From: Meandrina meandrites
Taxonomy: Eukaryota; Cnidaria; Anthozoa; Scleractinia; Meandrinidae
NCBI GenBank assembly: GCA_963693305.1
Contig: OY855903.1
Location: forward strand, 28,060,455-28,124,454
Direction of reading: 5' to 3'
DNA length: 64,000 nucleotides
The number at the start of each line of letters is the position of its first letter. Position 1 is the stretch's first letter. Shown here one piece after another: positions 11,024-24,600 of this stretch. The notes under the pieces were generated by a model. That model had not been told where the DNA came from. It worked only from the letters and a program-made list of their open reading frames with translations, and made no database searches. The translations under genes were made by a program, and so were the position numbers.

Positions 11024-14000
11024 CTGTAAAATAAAATAACATCCCAGTTTGTTTTTAAACTATTATCCTCTATTCAGTGCCAGATATGCACCTTGTGTTT
11101 TCCTACAATGGCAACAAGTTTGATGAGTTTTGTCATGGCTTTTGCAGTCAGTTGCTGATAAACACTTTTACTTCACTTGATGTAATCCTCGCGTGCAAAT
11201 AAGGGGCACAGCGAGTCCCTTTAACACATTTGATAGACAAGAAGAGCGGACAAACTACAAGCAAGCAGTGGAAAGCGATTTGGTATTTACCTCTGTAATT
11301 TGTCCTTTCCACGTCTTGTGTTTCCCCTCAGTGTCAGCAGTTTCATTCCCTTTTCCATTTTTTGAAGTCGGCGTTTCCAAGGAGTTACGTCTTTTCGAGG
11401 TATTGTCCATGTGCGTTTTAATCGATATCCTGTCGATAAGCGATCGTCTCCGAGGCACGGTGTTATTTATCTCTTTTTCTTTGATACGTCTCCGTATTAC
11501 TGACGGTGATTCACCAACTGTGTCCTCCGTGCTCCTAGATCTTTCTCTCTCAGACAATTTGCCAAGAAATGAAACTGGTTTGAAAAAAGTAGTTCTCTTT
11601 TTTTCCTCGTCCGACGTAACAACATGCTTGGAGGCTGGCGTCTCCTCGACACTGCTCCTTCTTCTTTCAGAGACGTGTTCTTTGCTATCGGAACTAGCTT
11701 TCTCAGCAAGTGTTTCTTTACTATTAGAATATGCCAAAGGCGATTTATCTAAAGAAATCTTCCGAAATTTGTTGCGTTTCACGCTGGATTTGGACAGTTT
11801 TTCTTCGAGTGGCGTTGAAACACAGCTTCGTAAGGAAACATCCTCGTCTGTTGTATGAAGATTAAGATCGTAGACGCCGCTACTGCTTGAAGAGTCGAGA
11901 CTTGAAGCAGTTTCTGAACTGATGAGTGATAACCGCTTCTTAGTTGAGTGAGGACTGGAGCTGTTGGACGGTGCGGACTGGGTCCTCATAAGAGGAACAT
12001 TAACAGAGTTCACTATTGGCTGGTATGGTGACGTGTCACCCGGCTGTGTGCTTGGTATTATCAGAGGAGGCTGGCTGCCCACACTGATCCCTGTTGATGC
12101 TTCCGTTAAACCATATTCTGTCAATCAAGAAGGCAATTAACAATTTAATCAAAAATACTTAAAAATCGCTTAGACTGAGATTGTGTCAAAGATTACATCT
12201 CTCCGAACACTCTAGCCTTTTGCACAGACGTCTCAGGGCTCGTCACGCGTTCCTCCCCTGCGTCTTAGGGCTCGTCACGCGTTCCTACCCCGGAGGAACG
12301 CGTGACGAGCCCAAAGTCGTCTGCGAAGGAGGCTATAAGCACTCCTAACTGAGACAATCGTTTGTGATGACAGATGTTACTACTTAGCTTAGAGCCGGGT
12401 TCATTGCATATCATGAATAAGTACCTCTGCTTCGCATAGCCTGTTTCCATAGCAACCTTGTGATTTCTGTCACCCAAGCCGTCTTCACTTCAAGAGATTG
12501 CGCCTGCAGATTCACAAACCAAACATGGTGCCATTAAAGCATACCCGTTCATAACAGTTTTCATCATGACATACGCAAGATAACTAGGTAAAGTAAGCGC
12601 ATTTAAACGAAAAGGAAAAGCGAAGATCGCCGTGGATATTGCTGGCACCTTGTCGTGTAAGGCAATGGGTTCATACACGTACTTTCTTAGGTAAGTTACA
12701 GTGCAGTTACTCAAACCGAGCCACTTGGAAGAAAATTGACTAATCAAAACGCTAATTGAGAGCAATGGATGGCACTCTGTTTTCGCAAACAGACCAATGA
12801 CGTTAAAGTATACAGACAACTGCTCTGCAACACATTTTCTTACGAAGTGAAGGCTAATAAAAGTCTCTTTTACCTGAACTTGCAAACTATCGACTCCGCT
12901 AGACTGTATGCACTCGACAGATCCCATTCTTCGCGGCAAACTAGCATATTAAATTATTACTTATACTCGAAAAAATTTAGCTTGAAAACTCGATTTGTAA
13001 CTTCAAACCGTAACCGTTGAAAACCGCTCATAATTTAGGATCGAAACCAAACAATAGTATAACTACTGTTTGTGTTCTTCAACGTAATTGGTTCGTTCAC
13101 AAAAAAAAGTTTCCATCCATTGTTCTCAATTAACGTTTTAATTGGTTAATTTTCTTCAAAGTGGCCCGGTTCGAGTAGTCGCAATGTAACCAGCCAAACC
13201 ATCAAGAGCAGTAACAAGAGTTGAACCGCTGACCTGTAGAACAAAAGTGTCCTCTGGCTTTCTTCTTCTGAACCACAGTTCAAACTTGAGCCCGCTGTCA
13301 CCGATGTTCTCCGTGAGACCAAGATCGGATGTCTGTATGAAGGGAAACATAACAGCATAACGAAATAAAACGGGTTGAAAGAGGAAATTGAGCAAACTAC
13401 TCTTTTAAAAATGGTGAATTCCTTCAGTCAATTGTAGAAAATTGGTTTGCTTCATATATAAACAACAAACGATATACAGATTGTAAAGAAAGTTCAACAG
13501 TGTATGGATAGCCACGAAAGTGCACCAAACTAACTTTAGTACACCAGCAAGACTGTATCTAAAAGTATTGCTTTTTGACAATCCACAAACACGTTGTTTC
13601 AAGCCTTCAAAAGTCCAACACGTTTTCAACAACAACAACAAGGTTTATTTGAACTGCAAATTACTAGTAAGAACTTAAACAATAAATAAATTAAAAATAC
13701 ATTCAGTTGCTGGTCACCCAAAATAACTAAAGAGCTAAACTAGTTGGGTGACCACATTTATTAATTTAAAGTAAATATTAGGTCAGAAAAGAGGCATTTT
13801 ATATTTTACATACTTAATTAAGGAAGTAGATTACAGAACAAATAATTCTAAAGCATTTAAGTACAATAAAAAAAGATAACAGTAGAAAAAAAAAAGGAAA
13901 AATAGCAGAAATACCAAAATATAGCAATTAGTAGGAAAAAAAAAAAAAAAAAAAGGAAAAATAGCAGAAATACCAAAATATAGCAATTAGTAGAAAAAAA

Positions 14001-15615
14001 AAAGAAGGAAAAATAGCAGAAATACCAAAATATAGCAATTAGTAGAAAAACTTAATAGAAATTAATGAAATGCATGGATAATTCTCTTTTAAATGAGTAA
14101 GGAGTTAGAATCTTAAATCTCTCATCAGTCTCATTCCATAGTATAGGTCCATTGTATCGAATATTGAATTTGCCATAGTTTGTTCGAATTTTTGGTACAT
14201 AAAAAGTTGACCTAGTTGCAAAGCGAGTGTTGACATTATGCATATCTGAAGTTTTAATAAAAAAGGAGTCGAAAATCTTTGGTAATTTGCCGTGAAGGAA
14301 TTGGTGCATGAAGTAAAGAGTTTGTTGTCAAGAGTTTGTTTGTTGACAACATTTGTTGTCAAGAGTTTGTTGTAAAGAGTTTGTTTGTTGACAACATTTG
14401 TTGTCAAGATTATTGTGATTAAGTGGCAATCAGGTGAGGTACTGATCTCTTTACCTTGAGAGAGTTCTTGTAGTAATACAGGTCCACTCCTCCAGGCTGC
14501 TTCCTGACCTTGCTGAATATGACAAGGTCATCTTGTAGGAACACTCGCCGCTGATGCTTCTTTTTTCCAGTCCATACAGTGAAGTTGTCCTGGCGCAATA
14601 GGCGACCCTGTTCTTTAACATTCATCTGCAAACGGTAAATTTACTTGTGGTTATTTTAATGCTTTAGGACTGAGAGCACGGCTAAATCAGCGTCATATTT
14701 GAAATATTCACCGAGAAATAAAAACGGGAAACAATTTAAACAGTAGGAAACAAAAAAAATGAGTAAAAGTCATACGCACATAAACAGTAGCATCTTGCAT
14801 TGGTTATTCTCTAATATATCACTTTGGTTTCCCTTTTTTGGGGGGGGGGGGGGAGGGGGTTGTTTGTCAAGACGTTTGTTTGTTTATTCCGCTTTCCATT
14901 CGACCTTTTTTTAAGTTGAAAGATAAATGGCAGTTACAAGCAAATGTACGAATCATTTTCCCAAAACTTACGTCACAGCCTCTAAGTGAATCCCAGGCAA
15001 GCAAGTCATTACCATGCCTCAGCTGATACTTGACCATTTCTTCCGCAGCCTGCAAATAAATCCAACAATTAACAACAAACTTGCCTTCACTGGTCGCAAA
15101 TCAAAAACCTCACAGACAAATGTACCTTGAGCTCGGTGATTTTCGGATGTCCCGCATTCAGCACTTTGATCATGTCCTGCAGATGAACGCGGCATATTAA
15201 TCAACCATCACGCAGCACGCCTATAACAATATGTATAACAGGTTTTTTTTTACTCACGCGTAACAGAAGACTATATTTTCCCATCCTCTGAACTGGTTTT
15301 ATGAGAAAACTTCCAAGATCAAGTTTGTCTCCAAGTTCTTTCTGACGTGCCTGGAAATAGACAACAGATTCCCTTAATCGTTAGAAACTAATGATAAACA
15401 CTTAACATATTGATCAGTTTAATAACGTATTTCAGATTGTTACTAAGTTTCCGCTTAAAAATTTTAGAAGGTCTTGACAAATCCTGATCTCTAAACACAG
15501 TGATTTAATTCCGGTAATTATTAGAGGTTACAATTAACAAAAATTCCACGAACGCGCGTTGGATATGAGATGGTAGATGGCCAACGAGAAACGTAGCGCC
15601 GAGCTGGCTATAACG

Positions 15616-15649
<34 letters not shown>

Positions 15650-18600
15650 TTTTATTAAAAACGCCCAAAAGAATTCCAATATTTGAGCTTCCCAGCTGTT
15701 TTCGTTGACGCGTATGGGCTACGATATTTGTGTTCAGTGGTATATGAGCTCATATACCATTGCCTGTTAACCAATCAAAACACAGGAATATACCATTGCT
15801 AGTTTTTAATAAGATCTATTATGAGCGGGGAAAAAAGGGCCGATCAAGGGTCACGAAAATACACTTTACCACAAACACCACGACACGAAAAATAACATAT
15901 TCCACGGTCCGAGTTGCAGCTTGTTCGATTTACAAGAACGAACTTCTTAAAACAATGGTGAGTAAGTTAAGCAGGAGATTGAAGGACTTACCCTGAAGTA
16001 TACATTGCCATGATCAGAGAGAAGTTGGTCTGACCGGGGCTTGTTCTTGTTGTACAAAGCATACAAGTAGAACTGACGTTCCTACAAATATATACAAATG
16101 TCTTCGATCAAACAAAGAACAAAAGCTAGTTAAACAGCAAAGTACTACTTTACCAAGTTTTCCCTAAACTTTAGACAAGGAACCAACAATTTAAGAAATA
16201 TTTTGAAGCTAATAAAACTTATTTTGTTGTTGCACATTTTGTTCAGGGTGTATTCAAGGGAAAAAATAAATTGATAGAAAGGTGAAGTTGCTAACTAAAG
16301 CTGTTCCTTTGTTTACACACTTACCCATTTCAAAAAACAACTGCCGATGTCAAGGATTCTATCCTGGCATGCTTCTAATTCTTGCAGGAAATACCTGAAA
16401 AGCCAGAAGAGTAACGGACCTTAAATATAACAAATGCGACTACGGAAACGGGCAGACTCGAACGCATTTCAGGTATTTGAACACAAGTCATAAACAAGGT
16501 AATTTCACCGTGTTCCTTTCCAAGTCATCCTCTTACCTTTTGTGGAAATCATGAATTCTCTCTAAGTTTCCAAACAGAATGTTCTTCTTGCCTTTTAGCG
16601 ATGGCAGTAACTCTGGATTATCCATCTCTATAATGTAATTCTAAGGAAGAGAGACACACACAAGAGTGTCCTCAATTATTGCATTGTACATTGACTTTTA
16701 CTTTTTACACGTAAGAGGTAAGACAAAGATCTTACAGTGTTGCGCGCCGTACCGTTGCCACTTGATATAGTTTTTGATTCATTTTTGACAGCTTTTCCAC
16801 AATTTTCTAATGGCTTTCGTTTGAACTGCCCAATAAAAGTGAAAGAACTGTGCCGGAGAAGTGGACTGGTTGTCAAGTTCCACGTTCGCTCCGAAGCAAT
16901 TGTCAACTCCGCCTCTCTCACTTCTCGCATTCACGTTTTAATGTTAGTTAAAACAGAAGCCATTAGGAAGTTGTCAAAAATTAATCAAAACTCTAACTAG
17001 TGGCAACGATAGGGCGCATAGGACTGTAATTCACAAACGCCTAAAGAAACATAGAAAGGTGTTTACTCACATCCATGATATATTGAAGCGATTTGACATA
17101 GTCCCTCTCCGTGTCAATCATCTCTTGAAATATATACGTCAATTTCCTAGCATCAGACAAGAATACCACGTCACAATCACATGCGCACCAAACAATGTTC
17201 TTGCGGAATTAACTCGACAAATGACAGGAACCCATGAGAATGTTAAGATCAATGCGTTTCTAAGTATGGTTTGTTTTCATCGAGGAGCAGGAATGAGCTC
17301 GGCTCCCACCAATGTGGCCCGCGTCCCGGTGTCATATACAAGTTGACGTTATTACTGGTTCTTGTGCTTACGCGGTTTCTCGGTTTTCTCTCCGCCACAA
17401 AAACCAACATTTCTAAATTCCAATTTGATCGGGAATCCGACGGTCGTAGGTTTGTCAGTCTCAAGAATAATCTGTGCTTCTCTCATTGGACAATGTTTAT
17501 TTTCTACTACTGGTTTGAACTTTTGCAAATATCTCTTTTGAACAAGTTTCGAAGGTTGTTTGTATTTAACGTTTAGTGACAGTAACTTACTCTTGTATTC
17601 GGGGATTCAGCGCTGGAATTTCCTCAACAACTGGCATGTCAGTCTGAAACAAAAGAGAGGAACAAAACATTCAACAACGATTGAATTCTCACTGGCCAGT
17701 GAATTGTATCCTTTTGTTGAGCAATCTTGCGGACTTACCTCCTTCCAGGAATACAAGGCAGTCGGTGGGGAAGACGATGACGTCCTCCGCCGAGCTGGTG
17801 TCACGGCCTCCACGTGCGTGATCGGTTTGTCTGCTTCATCCTCACTTTCACCCAGCAAGTCCCTCTCGTCCTCGCCCGCGTCTTCCTCTTGGCCAGGACT
17901 GGACGTGGTGGACTCGTCACTACCACCAGTAGTAGTACTGCTTACCTCGCTTGAAGGGTGACCCTAAATACATTAGCATTCAGAAGGAACAAAGGGTCAG
18001 CTGCTACAAAATAGAACTACCGAGGACGTGCTGAATAAACCAGTTTGCCAAACAAGAATTTCACGTTTCGTACACGGCTTGTGAGCCTCACACCACACAG
18101 AGAAAGGATTACATGTAGGGCAACTAACTACTTCCGTATTTCAAAACGTACGTTACATTTATCCTATGCTTGCAAAGGGGCGAGACGACAGACTCACCGA
18201 AAGCCTTTCCTGGGCTCTGTTTAGTGTTTCTTGTCGCTTTTGTAACATATCCAAGATCTCGTTGTAGCGCGTCAGTATATTTTCAGCTATTTTCACTAGT
18301 TTAGTGCTTGCTAAGTTCGTAGCCAGTTCAGATATCCGGTTGAGCCGGCTCTCACTCCACACGGGAGACTCTTGGAGATATTTTTCCAGTGCACGTGTTA
18401 GTGCGGTAACGCCTTCTAAGTGAAGAATCTCCTCCATGTTCATCGTCGCCAACTTCGTCAATGTCGCCATGGACCATTCTGACGCCTGTAACATTGTCAT
18501 CAACATAACAAATGTCACGTTAGCAGTTGGAATGATAATAGAGAGGTTAAGCATGACGTTCACGGCAAACGGCAAAAATCGAACTTTTGGTGTCTGATTT

Positions 18601-21600
18601 TAGCCGTTTGTACAATTTAGGGAAATTGTTTGCATTTACTGTGATTAAGGGATTTTTTTCCTATTTTTCGACTGGCTTTATTTAAGTGCTAAAGAAAAAG
18701 TGAGCAAAATCAGAATTATTTTTGCCGTTTGCCGTTTGGCGTAAACGTCATACTTAACCTCTCTAATGACACGAGGCTAACGCTAGAAACGTCAGCAGAG
18801 ACCACTTAATAGCTGAAAAACTGTCACACACAGACTAAGTTCTCTGATTTCCACTGATGAAGGGACACTGGTCCCGAAACGTCTGGAATTTTTAAAAACA
18901 TTTAGCGCTAGATAACAAAAACAAATTTTCATGAATCTACGTTTTCTGTTGCCCATAGGACTGGAATACTTTCTCCCTTTATACTTCATTACTGGGAAAC
19001 TGTTGCATAGTGTAGCATTGCTAAGCAAATGCAAAATTTTAACATAACATCACCTTATCACTAGGCGTGCTTTCATTACTCGTTATTACCTGCTCAACTA
19101 GTTGGTAGAACTCCAAGCAGGAACTAAGCTGCTGTCGTCTGTGTTCAAGTCTTCTACAAAACTTTCTGTACGTCTCCTCCAAAGCTCTTTTCCTTTCTTT
19201 GATTCCAATTCCTTCATAGTGGCCTTCTTGAACCATACTACTTGCTTCTTCGAGGAGATTCTCCACTCGGTCACAGTAGCACTGGAAAGCGAAAGCCACT
19301 AATTGTTATCAATCACCAGTCATTCCATTCTCGTCCACATAGCCCTTTTCGCTTCTTTTAGCCGGCATGGCCTTAGCACGAGAAACGAAGGGCTCTGGGG
19401 ACATGGGATTTTTGAATTAATTCGATTTTTTTGGATTGGCCGTTTGAAACAAAGAAATCTTGAGCGGAAGTAAAAGACGCCATGACTCTCCCATACAGTA
19501 TATAGAAACATCACGAATGCATACATGAAGACCGGAAGTCCCAGAATCAAGGACTGGAAATCCTTTGTCTCCAGAGCCCTTCGTTTCTCGTGCCAAGGCC
19601 CTGCCGGCTAAGAGAAGCGAAAAGGGCTATGGGGACGAGAATGCAGTGAACCCTAATATTAAAACAAACTCTTAAAAACTCTTAACAGTTCTAAATTGTA
19701 CTCTTGTACACAAATTGTTTTCATGTTATGGAATAACTGAAAAAGTCACTTGTTAAAGCATTCTGGGGTGGTTTTAATAAACCCTTGAAATAGTTAATCT
19801 TTTTTGTTTAATTTTGATTATTCCATACTAACTGTTAGATATTGTTTCTCGGGTAAATAAACTCACTCTATTACATATTATGCATCCTAATACACCACGT
19901 TACCTTGGCTTTGTTTTCAAAATTGTCGAATTCTTCTTGGAGTGTTTTGACGTGACCAATGGAATCTCCAATCTCGGTGTGTTTGTCAAAGAACTGTTCT
20001 CCTTTTGCTGATATCCACCTGACCACCTGTAAATAACATGTTACAATTTATAAAGAGAATACCGACAGCCACGTTTTCTGATATATTTGATGGCGTTTGC
20101 CTGGGTACGCTGTACGCCAAGTCATATGCGATGATGTCATCACTTTAAAGAAAGAAGCCTGAACAAACTAAGAACTTGACTCCATTAAAAACTTGTTACA
20201 TGTTCAGTAGGAGCTGTCAAATATCTCTCGCGTTGTTCAGAAAATTGTACGAACATTCAGTGATACAAGTTTAAAGCTTGTCAGAAAGTTGTTGTTATCT
20301 GTCGTATGTACATAACATTTATCCTGCGATATACGTAGTTTACGATATTGAGAAGTTGGCTCAAAAGGCTGCAAAAACCCGTCCGCATAACCACAGTGAA
20401 TCGAGCCGTAAAAAAATTGACTCCTATGACAATTTGTTCAATATTAAAACGATTATCCTGCTCAATCGTGCGGGATATCGTCTGGTTTAAGCCGACGAGG
20501 CAGTAAGTCAGCTATCAGGCAATACCATATGATTGAGCAAGATAACCGTTTAGCATTACGCCAATGAGAACAAGGGGAACAATTAATTAAACTAGTCAAC
20601 GTTGAACGCAAACACATTTACAATCGGACTGTCGTCTCCGAGGTTGCTAAATAGCATAACGTATTCTTATGACAACAATCTGTCAGACAACTTTCGTTAT
20701 GCTTGTTAATGCTCATGCAATCTTCCCATTGGCTAATCGCAATCGGGAACGTTTACGAGGCTTTTTAAAGGAGCTACGTCACGGACAACGCATCTTGAAA
20801 AAATTGGCAATTTTTTTAAAGTTCGTTGGTAGTAAACAGTCTTAATCCTCATCAGTCGAAATCATCCTTGGTTATTTTCGCGTTTTAATTATTCCGTTGG
20901 TGTTTTACTATGCTAGAAAACTATTATTTTGAGGTTTCCTTCAATTTCAAAGTAATCAGAAAAATGACTAAAAACATCGTGACATTGCTTCTTTAAATGG
21001 GGAATGGGCAGAATGTGGCAAATTTAACTTCCTTGTTTTACCTCATCCAAGTCTTTTTCAAACTCTTTCAAGGCGAGACACTGTTCTAATTTCCTTGTTC
21101 TGTTCTCAGTCAGCATCTCCAGTTTACAAAACACTTCATTCATTTGATGGTAAAGTTTTGTCACGCAATTCACAGTCTCTATGTAGTCGGGCACGTTCGG
21201 TAACGCTGCCTCATCTTCCTGCAATCTAATCAATATTTGCTCTCCCTCGACTTGTAGAGCTGATAACCTGCTGTCCTCAAACACATCTTTGATTTTCTGG
21301 TGATGTTGCTCCAAGAGGTTTTTACATTCCTGGATGTTCTCCCCGAGTTTGCTGCTCGTAAACTGTTGCATTACGCCCATGGCGAGTTTAGCGGCGCTTC
21401 GACATCCAGTCATGAACGGCTCTAGTTTCTGCAACACAACAACAACTATTATCATCAACGCATATTTGTTTGAGTACAATGGAACCTCCCCTTGCGGTCA
21501 CAAAGTGCCGAGCCACTTGTATCACAGTCCAGGAGAGAGTTTTTAGCCGCTACTGAGCGGCAACGTGTTCCCAAGGTGACCGCTGAGTGGTGGTACAACG

Positions 21601-24600
21601 GCAGCATGTGATGTCACATACAAATGATAATATTAACAAGTTTGGCCAGGCTTGCAGGAAGTCGGCTCTTTATTGCTCTGCAAAACACTACTCTTGCGGT
21701 TTATGAGGCTGAGGTACAAGGAATGTGTATTGACTAGAACAAAGAAATAGTTTTACAGAAACGGCAATACTAATCGCTTAATTACCCTTCAATTAAGTTG
21801 CGGTATGCTTTTAATTTACCAAAGGAAATGTAAGTCACCGCTATTACGGGATATTACGAAAACATTTGCAATTTACAGTCCTAGTAGGTAAAGTAAAATG
21901 TTTGAAGAAGAATTTGTTCTCTTAGTAAATGACGCTAAGGACATTTCACTGCGAAACTAAGAAGGATTAATTTTCCTACAATCCTATACAAGCCCGAACT
22001 TGAACGATAAACCGATATCAAAGAAAGCGAAAATTGAATTAACTTAATATCCTTTGTATGAAACCTTTGAAATGAATCATTTGCCTGACAAAACAATATT
22101 GCTGTCCATTGTAAAACACATGGGAAGCGGTCCGTGTTGTTTTACCCTCTTACTCTATGACCCAACTTCAGACTGAAAAGTTTCCACACTGAGTACACCT
22201 GATGTATCCTTATCGCTACTTCACATATTCCCACTACAAGAACTTCTCCGTTTATTAAGCTTCTTCGTTTTTCTCTTCATTTCACGGATGTTTTTCTCTT
22301 TTAGGTCACAGACCAATTAATATTCACGCGAAATCTTCACTAATTGAAAAAATACAACACTAAAACTCAGTGAAGCAAACAAATTGAATATTTGGCCTTG
22401 GAACAAAGGTCGTCGCGAATGAGAGGAGATAGAAACGACAAACATTTTGAAGTTCTTTGTGCCTAAATAATTTCCTCTCGTAACTCGATAATAAGTGCGG
22501 CCGTAAAACTTTTGTTTTATTGCAAAAAAAAGCTACAATAATTTGAATGTCGTGCTTCAACGAAAATCAACCAATCTAAATGCAGGGTAGACGGGCAAGT
22601 TAGCCGCCGGTACAAGACACAGGAAATACAAAAATACACACAAAGACACACACGATGGTTGAATAGAATGAGATATAATTAAACCATATCCAAATGAGCG
22701 GCAGATTTTTCTGGCAAGTCATTAGCATAACACAACTGAAGCATATATTGCATTTTAGCAGCGTTCATAACACAAGATTGATTTAATGTTTTTATTACCC
22801 GAGAAGCGTCGATTAACTCAAAAGAACAGCTAATTGGAAGAAATTAATGCAAAATAAATTGCCATTATGATGTTGTTAATTTTCGACTCTTCAGTAGGAA
22901 AGACTAAGGAAATAGTGTTTTCTGCGTATTCGCACTCATTTAAATACACAGATCACTATTCCTCAAGAAGATTCAATACGACAAAAAGTAGATTTGCATT
23001 AAGTTTTGATAATGTTGGAGCGTCTGAAATCAACACGTAAGTAGCAAAAAAACTATGACATGAACCAAGACAGTTTAAATTGAATTATCCGTACAGGAAA
23101 TTTTACAACGTATGGTTTTCTTTCATAGCTTCATCAAAGCGCCTTTTTCCCACAACAATAAAGAACGGAACAATTATTAGTCTTGTTTTAATCGATATTG
23201 GAGTGACACAACAATACGCGGTAAATAATTTGCACAATTCTCCAAAGTAAAGACCCTGAGAATAAATTCAACCGACTTTTTGCTCGTTATTCCTTCTAGT
23301 ATATTTTCAAAAGCAAGGCGTGACTGCGTTCTAATCTATGATTTCCAGAATCGAAATTGAGGTGAAGTTTTATCGGCTTTCTCAAATGATAGAGCGCTCG
23401 AGGTGTGTGTAAAGCTATCATGCTAACTCAACCTCTTAAAAAGACTTGATGCAACTAAAGCAAAATATTCAATACTAAGACTTACTATTCTAAATCTGAT
23501 CCACTCGTCATGATCATAATTGAAGACTCCGCCAAACTCCGGTGTGAGCTGTGAGCGATCAATGTAAGACTTCAACTCGTCTACTGTTGTTACGAGCTTG
23601 AACTGGAAGGCAATACAACTATTGTTAAACAGCATATATGGAGTTAATATACTTGCTAAAACCCACCAAGCGTGCGTTACCGAACAAAAGAATTCAAAGT
23701 AAACACACCAACACAATTCCCGCCAATTACAATGAAATCACGGACAAGTTCAACCAACTTATGAGCAAAATCATGTCCGCTGAGGCACTGTGAGTACTGT
23801 TGAGCAGTCAGTTGAGTTCAGCAAGCGACGGGAACGAATGAAATACGTCCTACTGGGAAATAAGTTTGGCGTGTTTCTTTTTATAGAACACCTCTGTGCA
23901 ATAAGGTCACACAAGAGAGCTACTGCTAGGAGAGGTAAGAAAACAGTACCCCTGGTGAAACCAAGGACAATAATCAAGAACAAAACGTTCATTTGTCATG
24001 GTTGATGTGCTTTGTTAAACTCCGTTTTACTTTGACACAGTATGCATCGCATGCTTTGAACATCAATCCCTATTACTTACCTGCTACATTAAACACGTGG
24101 AATGGATTAATATTAGTCTCACAATTCCAACAAATTTGGCAACTGCACTAATAATTGCACACGATTAACAAAAGAATAGCATGGTCCTTTCTCTAAGTGG
24201 TCACCAATTGAGAAATATTGTTCAAGTTTGAACTCGGGTGTTTTGTATTGAAAAAGCACTTGACCTAACGGCAGGGTTACTTCTATTGATATGAAAATGA
24301 GCTGAACAATTCTACTCAAGAAATTTGAAACGCAGTAGTAGCGTATGAAGACGTGCTGTAAAATATTTAAGGGGGCACGCAGCTCACAGCATTAAGAGAA
24401 CAAACAACTCGATCCTTTAGATACAATTTTTGACACAAAAACTGGTTTGAAGCGATAAAAAAGTCGAGGAGAAGTGTATGGATACGACTAAGAAGGAGTG
24501 AAACCGAGACTTAGTGACTTGCAAGTTAACAAGATTATTTGATAATTACATCATCTGATAATCCATCATCATCATCGTCATCATCGCTGGTTACTAACAT

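Noticed and set aside
11193..11858. Forward 221-codon ORF
   Set aside because: Exact antisense of RhoGEF exon 25; its Ser/Leu-rich composition mirrors the Ser/Arg codons of the real frame.
12490..12939. Reverse 149-codon ORF upstream of RhoGEF exon 24
   Set aside because: No family signature, no splice support. It lies in the intron, and exon 24 uses a different frame.
17124..17136. Apparent non-canonical splice junction before RhoGEF exon 15
   Set aside because: Using the further-upstream acceptor GATGCTAG (exon from 17146) restores a GT-AG intron and the correct phase.
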